Source of the DNA: Tagetes erecta
Lineage: Eukaryota; Streptophyta; Magnoliopsida; Asterales; Asteraceae
Length of the DNA: 64,000 bases
NCBI GenBank assembly: GCA_030867185.1
Contig: CM061493.1
Location: 66,165,804-66,229,803, forward strand
Direction of reading: 5' to 3'
Below, piece by piece: positions 34,279 to 44,983 of the stretch. The translations under genes and the position numbers were made by a program. Under the pieces are notes generated by a model. The model saw nothing but the letters and a program-made list of their open reading frames with translations, was not told where the DNA came from and searched no databases. Within the stretch, counting starts at the first letter, position 1. Each line of letters opens with the position of its first letter.

Positions 34279-34804
34279 AGGTAGAGACTGCATAAGTTAT
34301 TCACTAGTCCATCAACTATTTGTTACATCATTTTCTTATAGAAATTAGTTAAATATATATTTACTGCATAAAGTGTTAAGTGCATGATTTTATTATGCAT
34401 CTCTAAGGTATTTGTGTGATGTACTGATGTGCACTGCAATATTTGTAGTGATGTTTTGTGTTATATGCATGTCAGGTTTGTTTCTTTTAACTTTTGCATA
34501 CACCAATTCAAAAAACAGAAGAAGTCAAAAAACAGGTAAAACTATATTTTAACTTTGGATGCACACGTTATTTCAAAGACAATTTCACGTCAAATTTGTG
34601 GCTCTACAAAGTTACTTTTCTTCTTAAATGACTATTAAATATAAGTTGCAAACTTATTATATTTGACTTGCAACTCACGGCATCACTATCTTATGTCTAA
34701 GTTTGAGTTTTTAATTATAACCTTCAAAACATATTCAATGCTACCATGTATTTAAATGTGTATGAAATAAATAACCTGTTCAAATAACTTCAACCATTTA
34801 AAAA
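34279..34804. other. Spacer between WAK-e and WAK-f
   Basis: The likely WAK-e 3' UTR is followed by sequence shared with 27970-28379 of unit 1. The single GATTT near 34387 is the empty site of the solo LTR found at 27296. No gene. Confidence 0.45.
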
Positions 34805-34849
34805 TGACCAAGTCAAGATCACATCCTCATGTATGCTCATCTATATATA
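34805..34849 (+). promoter_or_regulatory. WAK-f promoter: TGACCAAGTCA motif and TATA box
   Basis: TGACCAAGTCA at 34805-34815 (its complement contains TTGACTTGG, a W-box type core) and TATATATA at 34842-34849, 76 bases before the ATG at 34925. The CCCCAATCAAATAG block follows. Confidence 0.5.
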
Positions 34850-35750
34850 GATGATCTCTGATCACACATCCCCAATCAAATAGCCAAAATTAATCATACA
34901 CATACATATATAAGATTATAAGCTATGCATGTTAAAATACTGTTAGCATTAGTATCAACTATTGCAGCCTTGGTGATAACAAGTGCTCAAGAAGTACCGG
35001 CTTGTGAAACTTCATGTGGCGATGTGCCTATTACTTTCCCATTTGGTTCAAGGGAGGGATGTTACTACAGTTCCGATTTCCTCGTAACTTGTGACCGATC
35101 ATCCGGAGAACCAGTACCATTCTTTGGACGAAACACGACTGATATTGAAATTTCAAATATGTCGACAAGCGAGAGTGAGGTGGAGATTATGATGTTTGTA
35201 GGTCGTGATTGCTACGATGCTTCTGGCCCATCCGGGGGAAACGAACCAACTTTGAGGTTGAGTGATTTCCGGATCTCTTCCAAGAACAAATATGTAGCCA
35301 TTGGGTGTGATATGTCTGCGTATTTTAGTCGAAGAGAGGATGAGTCTGATGGTACCGGATGCATTACAAGATGTGATAGAAATAGCCAGTTTACGAATGG
35401 GTCGTGCTCGGGAGTTGGGTGTTGTGAAGTAGCAGTGCCAGAAAGACTCCAATCTTTTAATATGACCCTTAGTAGCTTTAATAACCACACGAATATAACC
35501 GATTTCAACCCTTGTAGCTATGCCTTTTTTGTTGAAGAAGGGAAGTTTAACTTTTCTACTACTAACCTGCTTGATTTTAGAAGTGTAAACAAGATGCCAA
35601 TGGTACTTGATTGGGCAATTGGAAACATGACTTGTGATGAAGCAAAGAGCATGGATAGCTTCTTATGCAACGGAAACAGCGAATGTGATCAGGATTATGG
35701 AGGTCCCGGATATCGTTGCCGTTGCCTTGAAGGTTATGAAGGCAACCCTT

Positions 35751-35755
35751 ATGTT
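35751..35755. repeat. Target-site duplication, left
   Basis: ATGTT directly left of the copia LTR; the same five bases stand at 40600-40604 on the right. Only one copy exists at this place in the paralogs. Confidence 0.9.
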
Positions 35756-35902
35756 AGTTAAACCATAGAATTGTAATTGTGAATTGTATTGAATGAATAA
35801 TAAGGATTGTACATGAGAATATATAATAATATAAAATACATCTAGGCCCCTCTAGATTACACAAATAGTAACCCTAGACTAATACTTGAAATATGTCTAA
35901 CA
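35756..35902 (-). mobile_element. 3' LTR of the intact copia element (147 bp)
   Basis: By eye it is identical over all 147 bases to the LTR at 40453-40599. Minus sense it starts TGTTAGACATATTTC and ends GGTTTAACT; the last two bases CT instead of CA occur in both LTRs and are therefore a property of the family or source copy. A polypurine tract (minus GCGGGGGGA, 35903-35911) adjoins it. Confidence 0.93.
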
Positions 35903-35914
35903 TCCCCCCGCAAG

Positions 35915-38900
35915 CTAAGGCCGAGTAACGACCTGTAGCTTGGATCGCAAAAAGATATGTCGGTCAGTAGCCAAGGGCTTGGTGAAAATGTCAGCTATTT
36001 GATCACCAGTGGATATATATTGTACTCGTAACTTTCCAGCAGCAACTTTTTCCCTGACAAAGTGGAAATCAACCTCAACATGTTTGGTTCGAGCATGAAA
36101 CACAGGATTCGCTGATAGGTACGTTGCCCCCAAGTTATCACACCATAAAGTGGGGGCTGACTTTGTGGGAATACCAAGTTCACGTAGGAGAGCTTGTAGC
36201 CAAGTAAGTTCTGCAACTGTGTCAGCCAGGGCCTTGTACTCTGATTCAGTGGAGGATCTAGAAACTGTGCGTTGTTTTCGAGCTGTCCATGAGATTAGAT
36301 TAGACCCCAAGTAAATGGCAAATCCCCCAGTGGATCTCCGATCATCTGGACAACCAGCCCAGTCAGCATCAGAGTAGGCTTGAATATCCTGCCAATGAGC
36401 ATCTGTGAAAGCATGTAGAGTAGATCCAGATGCTCGCTTGATAAGTAGCCCATGATTGGAGGTGCCAAGTAGATAACGTAAGATACGCTTCACTGCAGAC
36501 CAGTGATTTTCAGTGGGAGCATGCATGAATTGACAGACTTTGTTGACTGCAAAGGAGACATCTGGTCTGGACAGGGTAACATACTGTAAAGCACCAACCA
36601 TTTGTCTATATTTGACTGGATCCGAGAATGCCGGGCTGTCATGTAGAGATAATGGGTTGGATGTACTCATAGGTGATGGAACCGGTTTGGCAGCAGACAA
36701 CCCGGCTCGTTGTAAGAGCTCCACAATGTATTGTCTCTGAGACAACATAATGTTCTGACCTTGATTTACTACCTCTATGCCCAAGAAATAGTCAAGTGTG
36801 CCAAGATCCTTGAGGTCAAAAGTGTTGCCAAGTTGTGTGATGACCTGATTCATTACTGCAGTGTTGTTGCTGGTGATGATAATATCATCTACATAAACTA
36901 AGAAGTAGATGAGTGTACCTCTTGAGTTGTAGATGAAAAGTGATGGGTCAGTCTTAGAACCTGAAAAACCCAGCCGTTGCAAAACAGTAGACAATCTGTG
37001 AAACCAGTTTCTTGGAGCTTGTTTGAGGCCATAGAGAGATCTGTGCAAGAGGCACACATGGTCTGGTTTGTCAGGATCTACAAATCCCGGTGGTTGTTTG
37101 AGATAAATTGTTTCATGTAGATCACCATGTAGGAATGCATTTTTGACATCCAACTGACGTAACGGCCATTGATTGGTAACTGCTAGTGACAGAACAGTTC
37201 TGATGGTGGCTGGCTTGATAACAGGACTAAATGTTTCATGAAAATCAATACCTTCTTGTTGGCTAAACCCTTTTGCAACCAATCTTGCTTTATAGCGATT
37301 TAAGTCACCATTTTTGTCATGTTTTAACCTGTAAAGCCACTTACAATCAACAACATTAGTGTTAGAGACAGGTGGAACTAGAGACCATGTACCATTCTTT
37401 ACAAGCGCATGATATTCTTCAGCCATGGCTTGACGCCATTCTGGATATTTGTTAGCAATGGCAAAGGATGTGGGTGTGGTGGTGGGAGGTGATGTGGTGG
37501 TATGAAAAGCGGATGGATCAAAAGGGACACGAGGTTTTGGATGTTGGCGAAGATTGGAAGGTCTAGGTCTTGTTGGTGGAGGTGGAGGAGGTGGTGGGGG
37601 TGGGGGGCACGGTGGTGGAGTAGGGGAGTTATTTGATGTGTTGTGTTGGACTGGCGTTTTGGGCGGCGTTTGGCAGTGAGGATCGGGCGTTTTGGACGCT
37701 GGTGGAGTAAGGGGGGGCGTTTGAGTGGGCGTTTGACAGGGGGTTTTGGGCGTATTGGACGTTGGTGGGGTAGTGGGTGGCGTTTGAGTGGGCGTTTTGG
37801 GCGTTGGTGGGTTAGAGGGTGGCGTTTGGGTGGGCGTTTGGCAGGGGGTGTTGGGCGTTTGAGACGCCAGGGGTGTTTCAGGAGAGGGGATTGGGGGGTC
37901 GGGTACAAAGGAGGTGTATGAAGGTGGAGGTGGGCTGGATGTTTGAGGTGTTGGTTGTGGTTGAAATGGGAAGTGATTTTCATTGAAACGCGCATGTCGT
38001 GCAATGTAAAGGCGATCGGTTGTGGGATCAAGACAACGGTATCCGTGATGATCGGGACTGTATCCAAGGAAGATACATGGGGTAGAGCGGAGATCCATTT
38101 TGTGTGGATTGTATGGACGAAGGTGGGGAAAACATTGACAACCAAAGACTTTAAGAAATGAGAGATCCGGGTGTCGTTTGTGAATGATTTCATATGGAGA
38201 TTGGTTGGAGTTGGAACGAGCGGGCATGCGGTTTATTAGGTAAACCGCAGTGTCGAAAGCAAAGTGCCAAAACCTCGGTGGGGCTGAGGATTGGGCGAGT
38301 ATAGTAAGACCTGTTTCGACAACATGACGATGACGTCTTTCAACAATACCATTTTGTTCGCTTGTGTGTGGACACGAGCGACGATGTGTGATACCGAGAC
38401 TCTTAAAGAAGGTTGAGAGATTGCGAAATTCTCCACCCCAATCTGTTTGAACTGTTTTGAGTTTGGTGTTAAATTTTCGCTCAACCATTGACAAAAATTG
38501 TTTAAATGTGTTGTAAACATCAGATTTTTGCTTTAGGTGAAAGATCCACATGTAACGTGAGTAATGGTCAACACACAACATAAAGTAACTATGACCATCA
38601 AATGATAAAGTGGGTGCGGGACCCCAAACATCACAAAATATTAAATCCAAAACATTTGAACTACGAAAAGATGAATTGTTCAAAGAAAGTTTAGTAGACT
38701 TTCCCATATGACAAGAATTGCAAAAAGAACTTGACAAATTATTTGAAACTGGAAGATGATAATTGGATAGCATGGATTGTAGAAGACGATGATGTGGGTG
38801 ACCCAGTCTTTGATGCCAAACAGTCGACGAAGCGCGTATGGCAGAAAAGGCTGTCTTATTGATGGAGTGTAGCTGTGGAAGGTTGATAGTGTAGAGTCCA

Positions 38901-40330
38901 TTGTTACTTGGGCCCGTGAGGAGGGTAGTGCGTGTAGATATGTCCTTCACAAGAAAGAAATAAGGGTGAAATTCAAAGAAGACATGGTTGTCAAGACAAA
39001 ATTTTTGGACTGAAAGTAAATTCTTTTTGATTTGTGGGACATGTAGGATGTTAGCTAAGGAAAAAGTTTTGTGTGGTGAGTGAATGTGTGAGGAACCAAT
39101 ATGGAGAATGGGTAAACCCTTACCATTGCCAACATGAAGAGCGTCATCACCATTGTATGCTTCAGAAGTACCTAAGCTTGCAAGGTCCGGTGTAACATGG
39201 CTATTGGCACCTGTATCCGGGAACCAAGTTGAGGACGAGGAGGATCTGTGATCGGCAAAGTTAGCCGATGGCTTTGCACGAAAGGTGGATGGATCCCGAT
39301 TTGGGCACTGAGATGGGATGTGCCCAATACCACATCTGTTGCATGTTCCATAAACAGTGTTCTGATTTGATGCCCATTCAAATTGACTTCGGTTGTTGTT
39401 GTTGCGGTTGGTAGAACCGCGTCCACGTCCTCGGTTGTTGTTGTTGTAACCACGACCACGGTTATTGTTTTGTGGTGGTCGGTAACTGTAGTATGCTTGA
39501 GGGGGTGTATTAGTAGTTGTGAGTTGGTACCCAAATTGTGATGCAAGTTGTTGGATGGCAGAAAGTTGAGTTGGTGTTGGGTTAATGGAAGCAGAGGTGG
39601 AGGGTTTGATTTGAGTGTCGGTGGTAACAGTGAAGGCTTGGGGTGGGGTTGATGTGGAGGTAGGTTTGTTGATGAGGTAATCATGATCAGAAAGTACGCC
39701 TTGAAGTTCATTGAAGGCAATGGGAACTTGTCTAGCAAGGAGGTTGGACTTCAATCCGTTGTATTCTTCACGTAGGCCAGCAATAACAAGCATCACTAAG
39801 TCTTTATCTTTGACTGGTTCCCCAATGTTGGATAGGGCAGTGGCATACCCTTGAGCCCTAGTAAGATAAGCAGATGTTGTTTCATCACCTTTCATCTCAA
39901 TCTTCAAAAGTTGTGTTTTGAGAGTGAATTCACGTGAACTTGTATGAGGGGCATACGCATGTTCAAGTGTCAACCAAAGATCTCGTGCTGTGTTACCTTG
40001 GATGTAATCATAGGATGCTTCAGATATGGTGGATATCAAGATCATGCGTACATGAGCATCATTACTTACCCATGCAGTAAAATTAGGGTTAGGTCGAGTG
40101 GTGAGAGTTGGCGGCTCTTTGTCGGTGTCAGTTGTACTAGGGGTTCCTTCAATGGTAGGAGGTGGGCAAGGTATTGATCCATCTATGTAACCAAACATAT
40201 TGTTGGTGACAAGAAACGGTGTGATCATGGTTTTCCAATGACAGTGATTGTTCGGGTTTAAGGTGAAGGCAAACTTGTGTGAATTGTGGGATGTTTTCTC
40301 TTGAGTTGTGAAAGCGGCGAGAAGTGCCAT
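35915..40330 (-). CDS. Copia Gag-Pol polyprotein (1471 aa)
   Basis: One open frame in the order typical of Ty1/copia. Gag (1 to about 325) has a Gly/Arg/Asn-rich tail and a zinc knuckle, CNRCGIGHIPSQC (about 330-342). Protease has DTGA at about 372-375. Integrase has the HHCC zinc region (WHQRLGHPHH...CNSC), then D in IFCDVWGP, D in VQTDWGGEF and E in QNGIVERRH. A long Pro/Thr-rich linker follows, with repeats of QTPTQTPP type. RT has RYKARLVAKGFSQ, QLDVKNAFLHGD, SLYGLKQAPR and the catalytic YVDD at 1146-1149. RNase H has DADWAG, STESEYKAL and the ADIFTKPL end. No catalytic residue appears to be missing. Translation starts at the ATG 123 bases after the 5' LTR in the minus sense. Confidence 0.95.
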   Translation of the reverse strand: MALLAAFTTQEKTSHNSHKFAFTLNPNNHCHWKTMITPFLVTNNMFGYIDGSIPCPPPTIEGTPSTTDTDKEPPTLTTRPNPNFTAWVSNDAHVRMILISTISEASYDYIQGNTARDLWLTLEHAYAPHTSSREFTLKTQLLKIEMKGDETTSAYLTRAQGYATALSNIGEPVKDKDLVMLVIAGLREEYNGLKSNLLARQVPIAFNELQGVLSDHDYLINKPTSTSTPPQAFTVTTDTQIKPSTSASINPTPTQLSAIQQLASQFGYQLTTTNTPPQAYYSYRPPQNNNRGRGYNNNNRGRGRGSTNRNNNNRSQFEWASNQNTVYGTCNRCGIGHIPSQCPNRDPSTFRAKPSANFADHRSSSSSTWFPDTGANSHVTPDLASLGTSEAYNGDDALHVGNGKGLPILHIGSSHIHSPHKTFSLANILHVPQIKKNLLSVQKFCLDNHVFFEFHPYFFLVKDISTRTTLLTGPSNNGLYTINLPQLHSINKTAFSAIRASSTVWHQRLGHPHHRLLQSMLSNYHLPVSNNLSSSFCNSCHMGKSTKLSLNNSSFRSSNVLDLIFCDVWGPAPTLSFDGHSYFMLCVDHYSRYMWIFHLKQKSDVYNTFKQFLSMVERKFNTKLKTVQTDWGGEFRNLSTFFKSLGITHRRSCPHTSEQNGIVERRHRHVVETGLTILAQSSAPPRFWHFAFDTAVYLINRMPARSNSNQSPYEIIHKRHPDLSFLKVFGCQCFPHLRPYNPHKMDLRSTPCIFLGYSPDHHGYRCLDPTTDRLYIARHARFNENHFPFQPQPTPQTSSPPPPSYTSFVPDPPIPSPETPLASQTPNTPCQTPTQTPPSNPPTPKTPTQTPPTTPPTSNTPKTPCQTPTQTPPLTPPASKTPDPHCQTPPKTPVQHNTSNNSPTPPPCPPPPPPPPPPPTRPRPSNLRQHPKPRVPFDPSAFHTTTSPPTTTPTSFAIANKYPEWRQAMAEEYHALVKNGTWSLVPPVSNTNVVDCKWLYRLKHDKNGDLNRYKARLVAKGFSQQEGIDFHETFSPVIKPATIRTVLSLAVTNQWPLRQLDVKNAFLHGDLHETIYLKQPPGFVDPDKPDHVCLLHRSLYGLKQAPRNWFHRLSTVLQRLGFSGSKTDPSLFIYNSRGTLIYFLVYVDDIIITSNNTAVMNQVITQLGNTFDLKDLGTLDYFLGIEVVNQGQNIMLSQRQYIVELLQRAGLSAAKPVPSPMSTSNPLSLHDSPAFSDPVKYRQMVGALQYVTLSRPDVSFAVNKVCQFMHAPTENHWSAVKRILRYLLGTSNHGLLIKRASGSTLHAFTDAHWQDIQAYSDADWAGCPDDRRSTGGFAIYLGSNLISWTARKQRTVSRSSTESEYKALADTVAELTWLQALLRELGIPTKSAPTLWCDNLGATYLSANPVFHARTKHVEVDFHFVREKVAAGKLRVQYISTGDQIADIFTKPLATDRHIFLRSKLQVVTRP

Positions 40331-40439
40331 GGCTTAGGGTTACGGCTTAGGGTTACGGCTGTTGTTGGTGTTTTGAGGGTGACGGCGGAAGGGAGTGGTG
40401 GTGGCGGCTAGAGATTATTTTTAGGGTTAGGGTTTGCTT

Positions 40440-40452
40440 GGCTCTGATACCA
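40440..40452 (-). other. Primer-binding site of the intact copia element
   Basis: The minus strand reads TGGTATCAGAGCC, directly adjoining the LTR end at 40453: the plant initiator tRNA-Met primer site. Confidence 0.9.
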
Positions 40453-40599
40453 AGTTAAACCATAGAATTGTAATTGTGAATTGTATTGAATGAATAATAA
40501 GGATTGTACATGAGAATATATAATAATATAAAATACATCTAGGCCCCTCTAGATTACACAAATAGTAACCCTAGACTAATACTTGAAATATGTCTAACA
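40453..40599 (-). mobile_element. 5' LTR of the intact copia element (147 bp)
   Basis: Identical in every base to the LTR at 35756-35902. Such identity implies that no or very little time has passed since integration. Confidence 0.93.
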
Positions 40600-40604
40600 A
40601 TGTT
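40600..40604. repeat. Target-site duplication, right
   Basis: ATGTT, pairing with 35751-35755. Confidence 0.9.
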
Positions 40605-42197
40605 GCAAATGATTGCACAAGTAAGTTTTGATTTCATATTTAGATGCTCTTTTTCCAAATTTACTTTCACCCTAATGAAATGATTGATCATTCGTTATTA
40701 AACAGATATCAACGAGTGCGAAAGAGGAAATCACGATTGCGAAAATGGTGATCAGTGTGTTGATACAGATGGAAGTTATATGTGTACTTGTCCAAAAGGT
40801 TTTTCTGGAGATGGTAGAAGAGATGGAACAGGCTGCACTGCTGATCAATCAACTCTTATAAAGATAGTTGTAGGTAAATAAAATCAAATATTTTTTGCGT
40901 TTATGTGATCATTGGCTACTTTGAGACATCAAATCGATCATCTTGAATCCGTGCTATAAGATAGTTTTTGTTAATCGTTGTAGGTGTCTCGGCTTCTGCT
41001 ATATTTCTTCTTATATTTGTCACTTGTTTGTACTTGATACTCAAGAAACGAAAGCTCGTGATGTTGAAAGAGAAATTCTTTAAACAAAACGGGGGAATAA
41101 TGTTGCAGCAGAGGATTTCCGGAGATGGAGGTTCTCATGATCAAGCGAGAGTCTTTACTATAGATGAGCTAAAGAGGGCAACTAATAACTATGATGAGAG
41201 TAGGATTATCGGTAAGGGTGGCTTTGGCACGGTTTATAAAGGAGTTCTTTCTGATAACAGAATAGTTGCTATAAAGAAGTCAAAATTAGCAGATCAAACA
41301 CAAGCTCAGATTGAGCAATTTATCAATGAAGTGGTCATCTTGTCTCAAATAAATCATAGGAATGTGGTGAAGCTGATTGGGTGTTGCTTGGAAACAGAAA
41401 TCCCGTTATTGGTTTATGAGTTTATTCCAAATGGCACGCTCTCGGATCACATCCACAACAAAGGCAAGTCCTCGACTATTACATGGGACATCCGACTCAG
41501 AATAGCAACGGAGACGGCTGAAGCACTTTCATACTTACATTCTGCAGCATCCGTTCCAATCATCCATCGTGATATCAAGCCAATGAATATACTTTTGGAT
41601 GATAACTACGTAGCTAAAGTGGCTGATTTTGGAGCATCTAAGCTAATTCCTATTGATCAAGTTGAGTTGGCCACTATAGTGCAAGGAACATTAGGCTACT
41701 TAGATCCTGAATATTTACAGACAAATCAACTCACAGATAAAAGTGATGTTTATAGCTTTGGGGTGGTACTGGTGGAACTTTTAACTGGAAAAAAGGCTCT
41801 TAGCTTTGATAGACCAGAAGAAGAGAGGAACCTTGCTATTCATTTTCTAAGTAATTTAAAACAAGAGAGACTTTTTCAGGTTCTTGATGAACACTTGCAG
41901 CTAAATGATGTTCCTAGCGAGATCATCCAAGTTGCAAAACTAGCAGAAAGATGTTTACGTGTTAAAGGCGACGAAAGGCCTACCATGAAGGAAGTAGCAA
42001 TCGAGCTTCAAGGAATTTTGGCTTCAAAGACACGAAAGCATCCATGGGTGCAAAGTAGTTCAAATGTCGATGAAGGTGAGTATCTACTCAAAGAACACAC
42101 TAACGACTATGAACATACACATGGTGACAATGTAAACTCAATCACCTATGATAGCATGAGCAAGCATACTATGTTACCTATTGCTAGTGGCAGGTGA

Positions 42198-42637
42198 AGA
42201 GAAAGACTTGTATCTATAACACTTTGAGTAGGCATGATCTTGTATAGTGTAAAATTTTTGTAAAATTAGATTGTTTTTTAAATGAATTTGCATGAATGAA
42301 CTTTTTCTTTTTACCTTAGAAATAGTGTAACATAGTATGCAACAAACTGGCTCATTCTAGGAGTAGACATGTTGATGGATCCATTGTACCTCATTGTTGT
42401 ATGTGATCTGTTATGCTACCAACCGAATAAAGTTGCTAATGATCATTAGTTGATGCCGACACCTAATTCGTTACGGATTAAGAAAGTTGCTACTAACGTT
42501 CCGGTTTTGCTATCAAAGTTCAACTTTGGAACTGAAGAACATCTTTTTTAGTACCGAGACCATTTTTGCTATTGATGATCAAAGTTAATACTGATCAACA
42601 AATTCAAGCAACTTTGTTAACATTAGTCAAAGACTTT
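42198..42637. other. WAK-f 3' region
   Basis: A likely 3' UTR for the first 100 bases, then AT-rich spacer. No gene or RNA recognised. Confidence 0.4.
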
Positions 42638-43144
42638 CACTACTAAAAGAGGGTGTTTGTGATACAAATGTTTCTGACAAACTTTCGACAATTTAATATT
42701 TATGACAAGTTTATGACAACTTTTTTTACAAATAATAAAAACAAAAAAGGCCGTACTTTATCATACAATTCCCAACAAAACAGCCACAATTTGTCGATAT
42801 TTTGTCGCAAACCAAAAAGTATAAATAAGCTAAAAAAACTAGTTTTGTGGCTAACTTGTCGCAAATGCTGTGACAACCCAGTATTGTCACAATTTTGTAG
42901 AGTTAAAGTTATCGTAATATCGTCAAAAATAAATTAATTTGCTACATATTTTTTCCTACAATACGATTATTTTAGAATGTTTGACAACAATATTATAACT
43001 ATATTGCGACAACTACATTTGTCTCAAAAATTACAGTTTTTTTAGCTGTGTGTCTGCTCGATCCTTAGAGGTTTGTCACCTCTTAATTAGACCCGCTACC
43101 AGAGTGCTCCCCCGACGATAGTGGAGGGCCGTTTTCGAGTAGTG
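42638..43144. mobile_element. CACTA-like non-autonomous element (about 507 bp)
   Basis: The left end is CACTACTAAAAGAGGG and the right end TTTTCGAGTAGTG, which in reverse complement reads CACTACTCGAAAA. Sub-terminal TTTGTGAC, TTGTCGCAAA and ATTTGTCGA words repeat in both orientations, as in CACTA elements. No clear 3-bp target duplication (TTT versus GAT), so one end may have moved or decayed. The frame at 42653-42937 is a low-complexity artefact of these repeats. Confidence 0.5.
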
Positions 43145-43568
43145 GATGAATCTAACAAAACCCTATTCTATGATTCAATCAGTCAACTGAATCGGAACAT
43201 TAATCATGATTATGATATTAAATATGTTGCATATTAGAACTATTATTATATAAGTTATCTTTTTATCTATTTCACAAAAAAGCACAAAGGATATATAGAC
43301 CAAAAAGATTCATAAAACGTACGTTTTAGAATATATATAACTTTGCTTTCATCTCAAGTTTAGAACAACTTCTCTTTAAATCCATTATAAAAGTGTTACT
43401 AAACCATAACATTTCTTATTAAAGCAGATCCTCTTCATGTACGGTTATTTCTTACTTGCTTCATGAGTTAACACCAACAGACATAAATAGTAACCAATGT
43501 AGAACAAGAACTGAACCATCAAATCATCAACACATAAGTTTTTAACTGTTTTATCATAATCCACAAAT
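43145..43568. other. Upstream region of the DUF247 gene
   Basis: Probable promoter and 5' UTR. AT-rich, with TATATA words near 43290 and 43332. No other feature is seen. Confidence 0.35.
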
Positions 43569-44983
43569 ATGTCTCAAAATGATTGGGTGATGAATGTGAA
43601 ACAAGAGCTTCAAAACATGGGTGATGCATCATCAGAAATGGAGCAATGGAAGAAACGATCAATCTACCGCGTACCCTCTTGTGTAACTGATCTTAACAAA
43701 GGTGCCTACAAGCCACAATCAGTATCGTTCGGGCCATACCATTACGGAGAACGACATTTAGAGTCCATGGAAGAGGATAAACACCGAGCTCTTCTTCACT
43801 TTTTGAAACGATACAAGAAGCCGTTTGAATGTTATGTGGGAGCGGTGATGGAGATTGTGGAGGATTTGAAGCGTGCGTATAGTTCGTTGGATCAGAAGTG
43901 GCGTGATGATACGATGGGGTTTGTGAAGATGATGATTTTGGATGGGTGTTTCATGCTTGAAATATTGCGTGTAGCGACTAATAGTGATGGTGATAATCTT
44001 GGAGATGATGTTGCTGATGATTATGCTTCGAATGATCCGATTTTTAGCAACCATGGGAAGCTGTATATTATGCCTTATCTTAAACGTGATATGCTTATGC
44101 TTGAAAACCAGTTACCGATGCTGCTTCTGTACACGCTTGTCGCTGCTTCAAAAGACGAAAACGACCCCAACCGGGTGATGATCCATGTTTACGAAATCTT
44201 TGCATTGTTTTGATTGAATGTTGTTTGATTATATGCTTGACAGTTTACTAAACTGATTTGCAGCATGATGAGGAATTGGTAAACAAAATGATGCAAAAAT
44301 TCTGCTCGCCTTACTCTCGAATCACGAAAATGGGGAGATGCCTGCATCCTCTAGATGGGTACCGAAAGAGCCTGCTATGGGAGAACCCACATCACAAAAA
44401 GAAAACCGTCACCAAATCACACCGGTTAGCCATCGAAGACGGTGATGAAATCGTTAGATCAGCAACCGAATTATACGAAGCAGGAATTCGTTTCAAAAAA
44501 TCCAAAACCAGAAGCCTGAAAGGCATATCATTCCAAGGCGGCGTCCTCAAGCTTCCTCCGGTGATGGTGGATGATGCAACCGAATCGTTGTTTTTGAACC
44601 TGATAGCGTTTGAAAGACTCCATGTCGGGACTGGAAACGAGGTGACTTCTTACATATTTTTTATGGATAATATCATCGATCATGCGAAAGACGTTGCTCT
44701 ATTGCATTCACAAGGTATAATTCAAAACGCGATTGGTAGTGATAAGGCGGTGGCTAAACTGTTTAACTCGCTATCAAAGGATATCACTTTGGATCCAGAA
44801 AGTGAACTAGATGTGGTTCATAAACAGGTTCATAACTACTGCAAGAAACCATGGAACGAGTGGCGTGCAAATCTTATACACACGTATTTCAGGAGCCCAT
44901 GGGCGATCTTGTCGGTTCTTGCAGCAGTTTTGCTCTTTGCACTCACCATAATTCAAACCATCTACACTGTTTTCCCACGTTAG
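43569..44983 (+). CDS. DUF247 (UPF0481) membrane protein
   Basis: The sequence has the hallmarks of the plant DUF247 family: IYRVPSCVTDLNKGAYKPQSVSFGPYHYG near the N terminus, MILDGCFMLEILR, DMLMLENQLPMLLLYTL, SATELYEAGIRFK, LKLPPVMVDDATESLFLNLIAFE, and a C-terminal membrane helix (ILSVLAAVLLFALTIIQTIY). A short intron splits it. The acceptor is at 44261-44263 (exon 2 from 44264). The donor is either GT at 44175 (exon 1 ends DPNR; 441 residues in all) or GT at 44187; both keep frame, and the first fits the family spacing better. Function in most plants is unknown; some grass members act in self-incompatibility, which says nothing specific about this one. Alternative: none credible. Confidence 0.9.

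Larger units (their letters stand above)
35756..40599 (-). mobile_element. Intact young Ty1/copia retrotransposon (4844 bp)
   Basis: The element has two identical 147-bp LTRs, a 5-bp target duplication (ATGTT), a tRNA-Met primer site, a polypurine tract and one uninterrupted polyprotein gene. It has everything needed for autonomous copia transposition. The short LTRs and the single Gag-Pol frame fit the RE1/Ale-type group of plant copia elements; the lineage name is inference. It is inserted antisense in exon 1 of WAK-f. Confidence 0.95.
34925..42197 (+). pseudogene. WAK-f: complete WAK gene interrupted by a copia element
   Basis: Without the insert the gene is whole: exon 1 is 34925-35755 plus 40605-40620 (847 bases, the same length as in WAK-b and WAK-e), exon 2 is 40706-40873 and exon 3 is 40984-42197, giving 742 residues. 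The domains are signal peptide, GUB_WAK (ACETSCGDVPITFPFGSREGC), EGF, membrane segment and a full kinase (IGKGGFGTVYKG, VAIKKS, HRDIKPMN, DFGAS, GTLGYLDPEY). The copia element lies antisense at 35756-40599, near the 3' end of exon 1. As it stands, the frame runs three codons past the insertion and stops at 35761, leaving a 278-residue secreted wall-binding domain with no membrane anchor or kinase. No other disabling change was found, so the insertion is recent. HRDIKP, not HRDVKP, is peculiar to this copy. Confidence 0.9.

Noticed and set aside
37399..38193. 264-codon minus-strand Pro/His-rich frame
   Set aside because: Alternative frame of the copia polyprotein linker.
43569..44213. DUF247 gene as two separate small genes
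   Set aside because: The two parts join in frame over a short intron and together give the full family domain.
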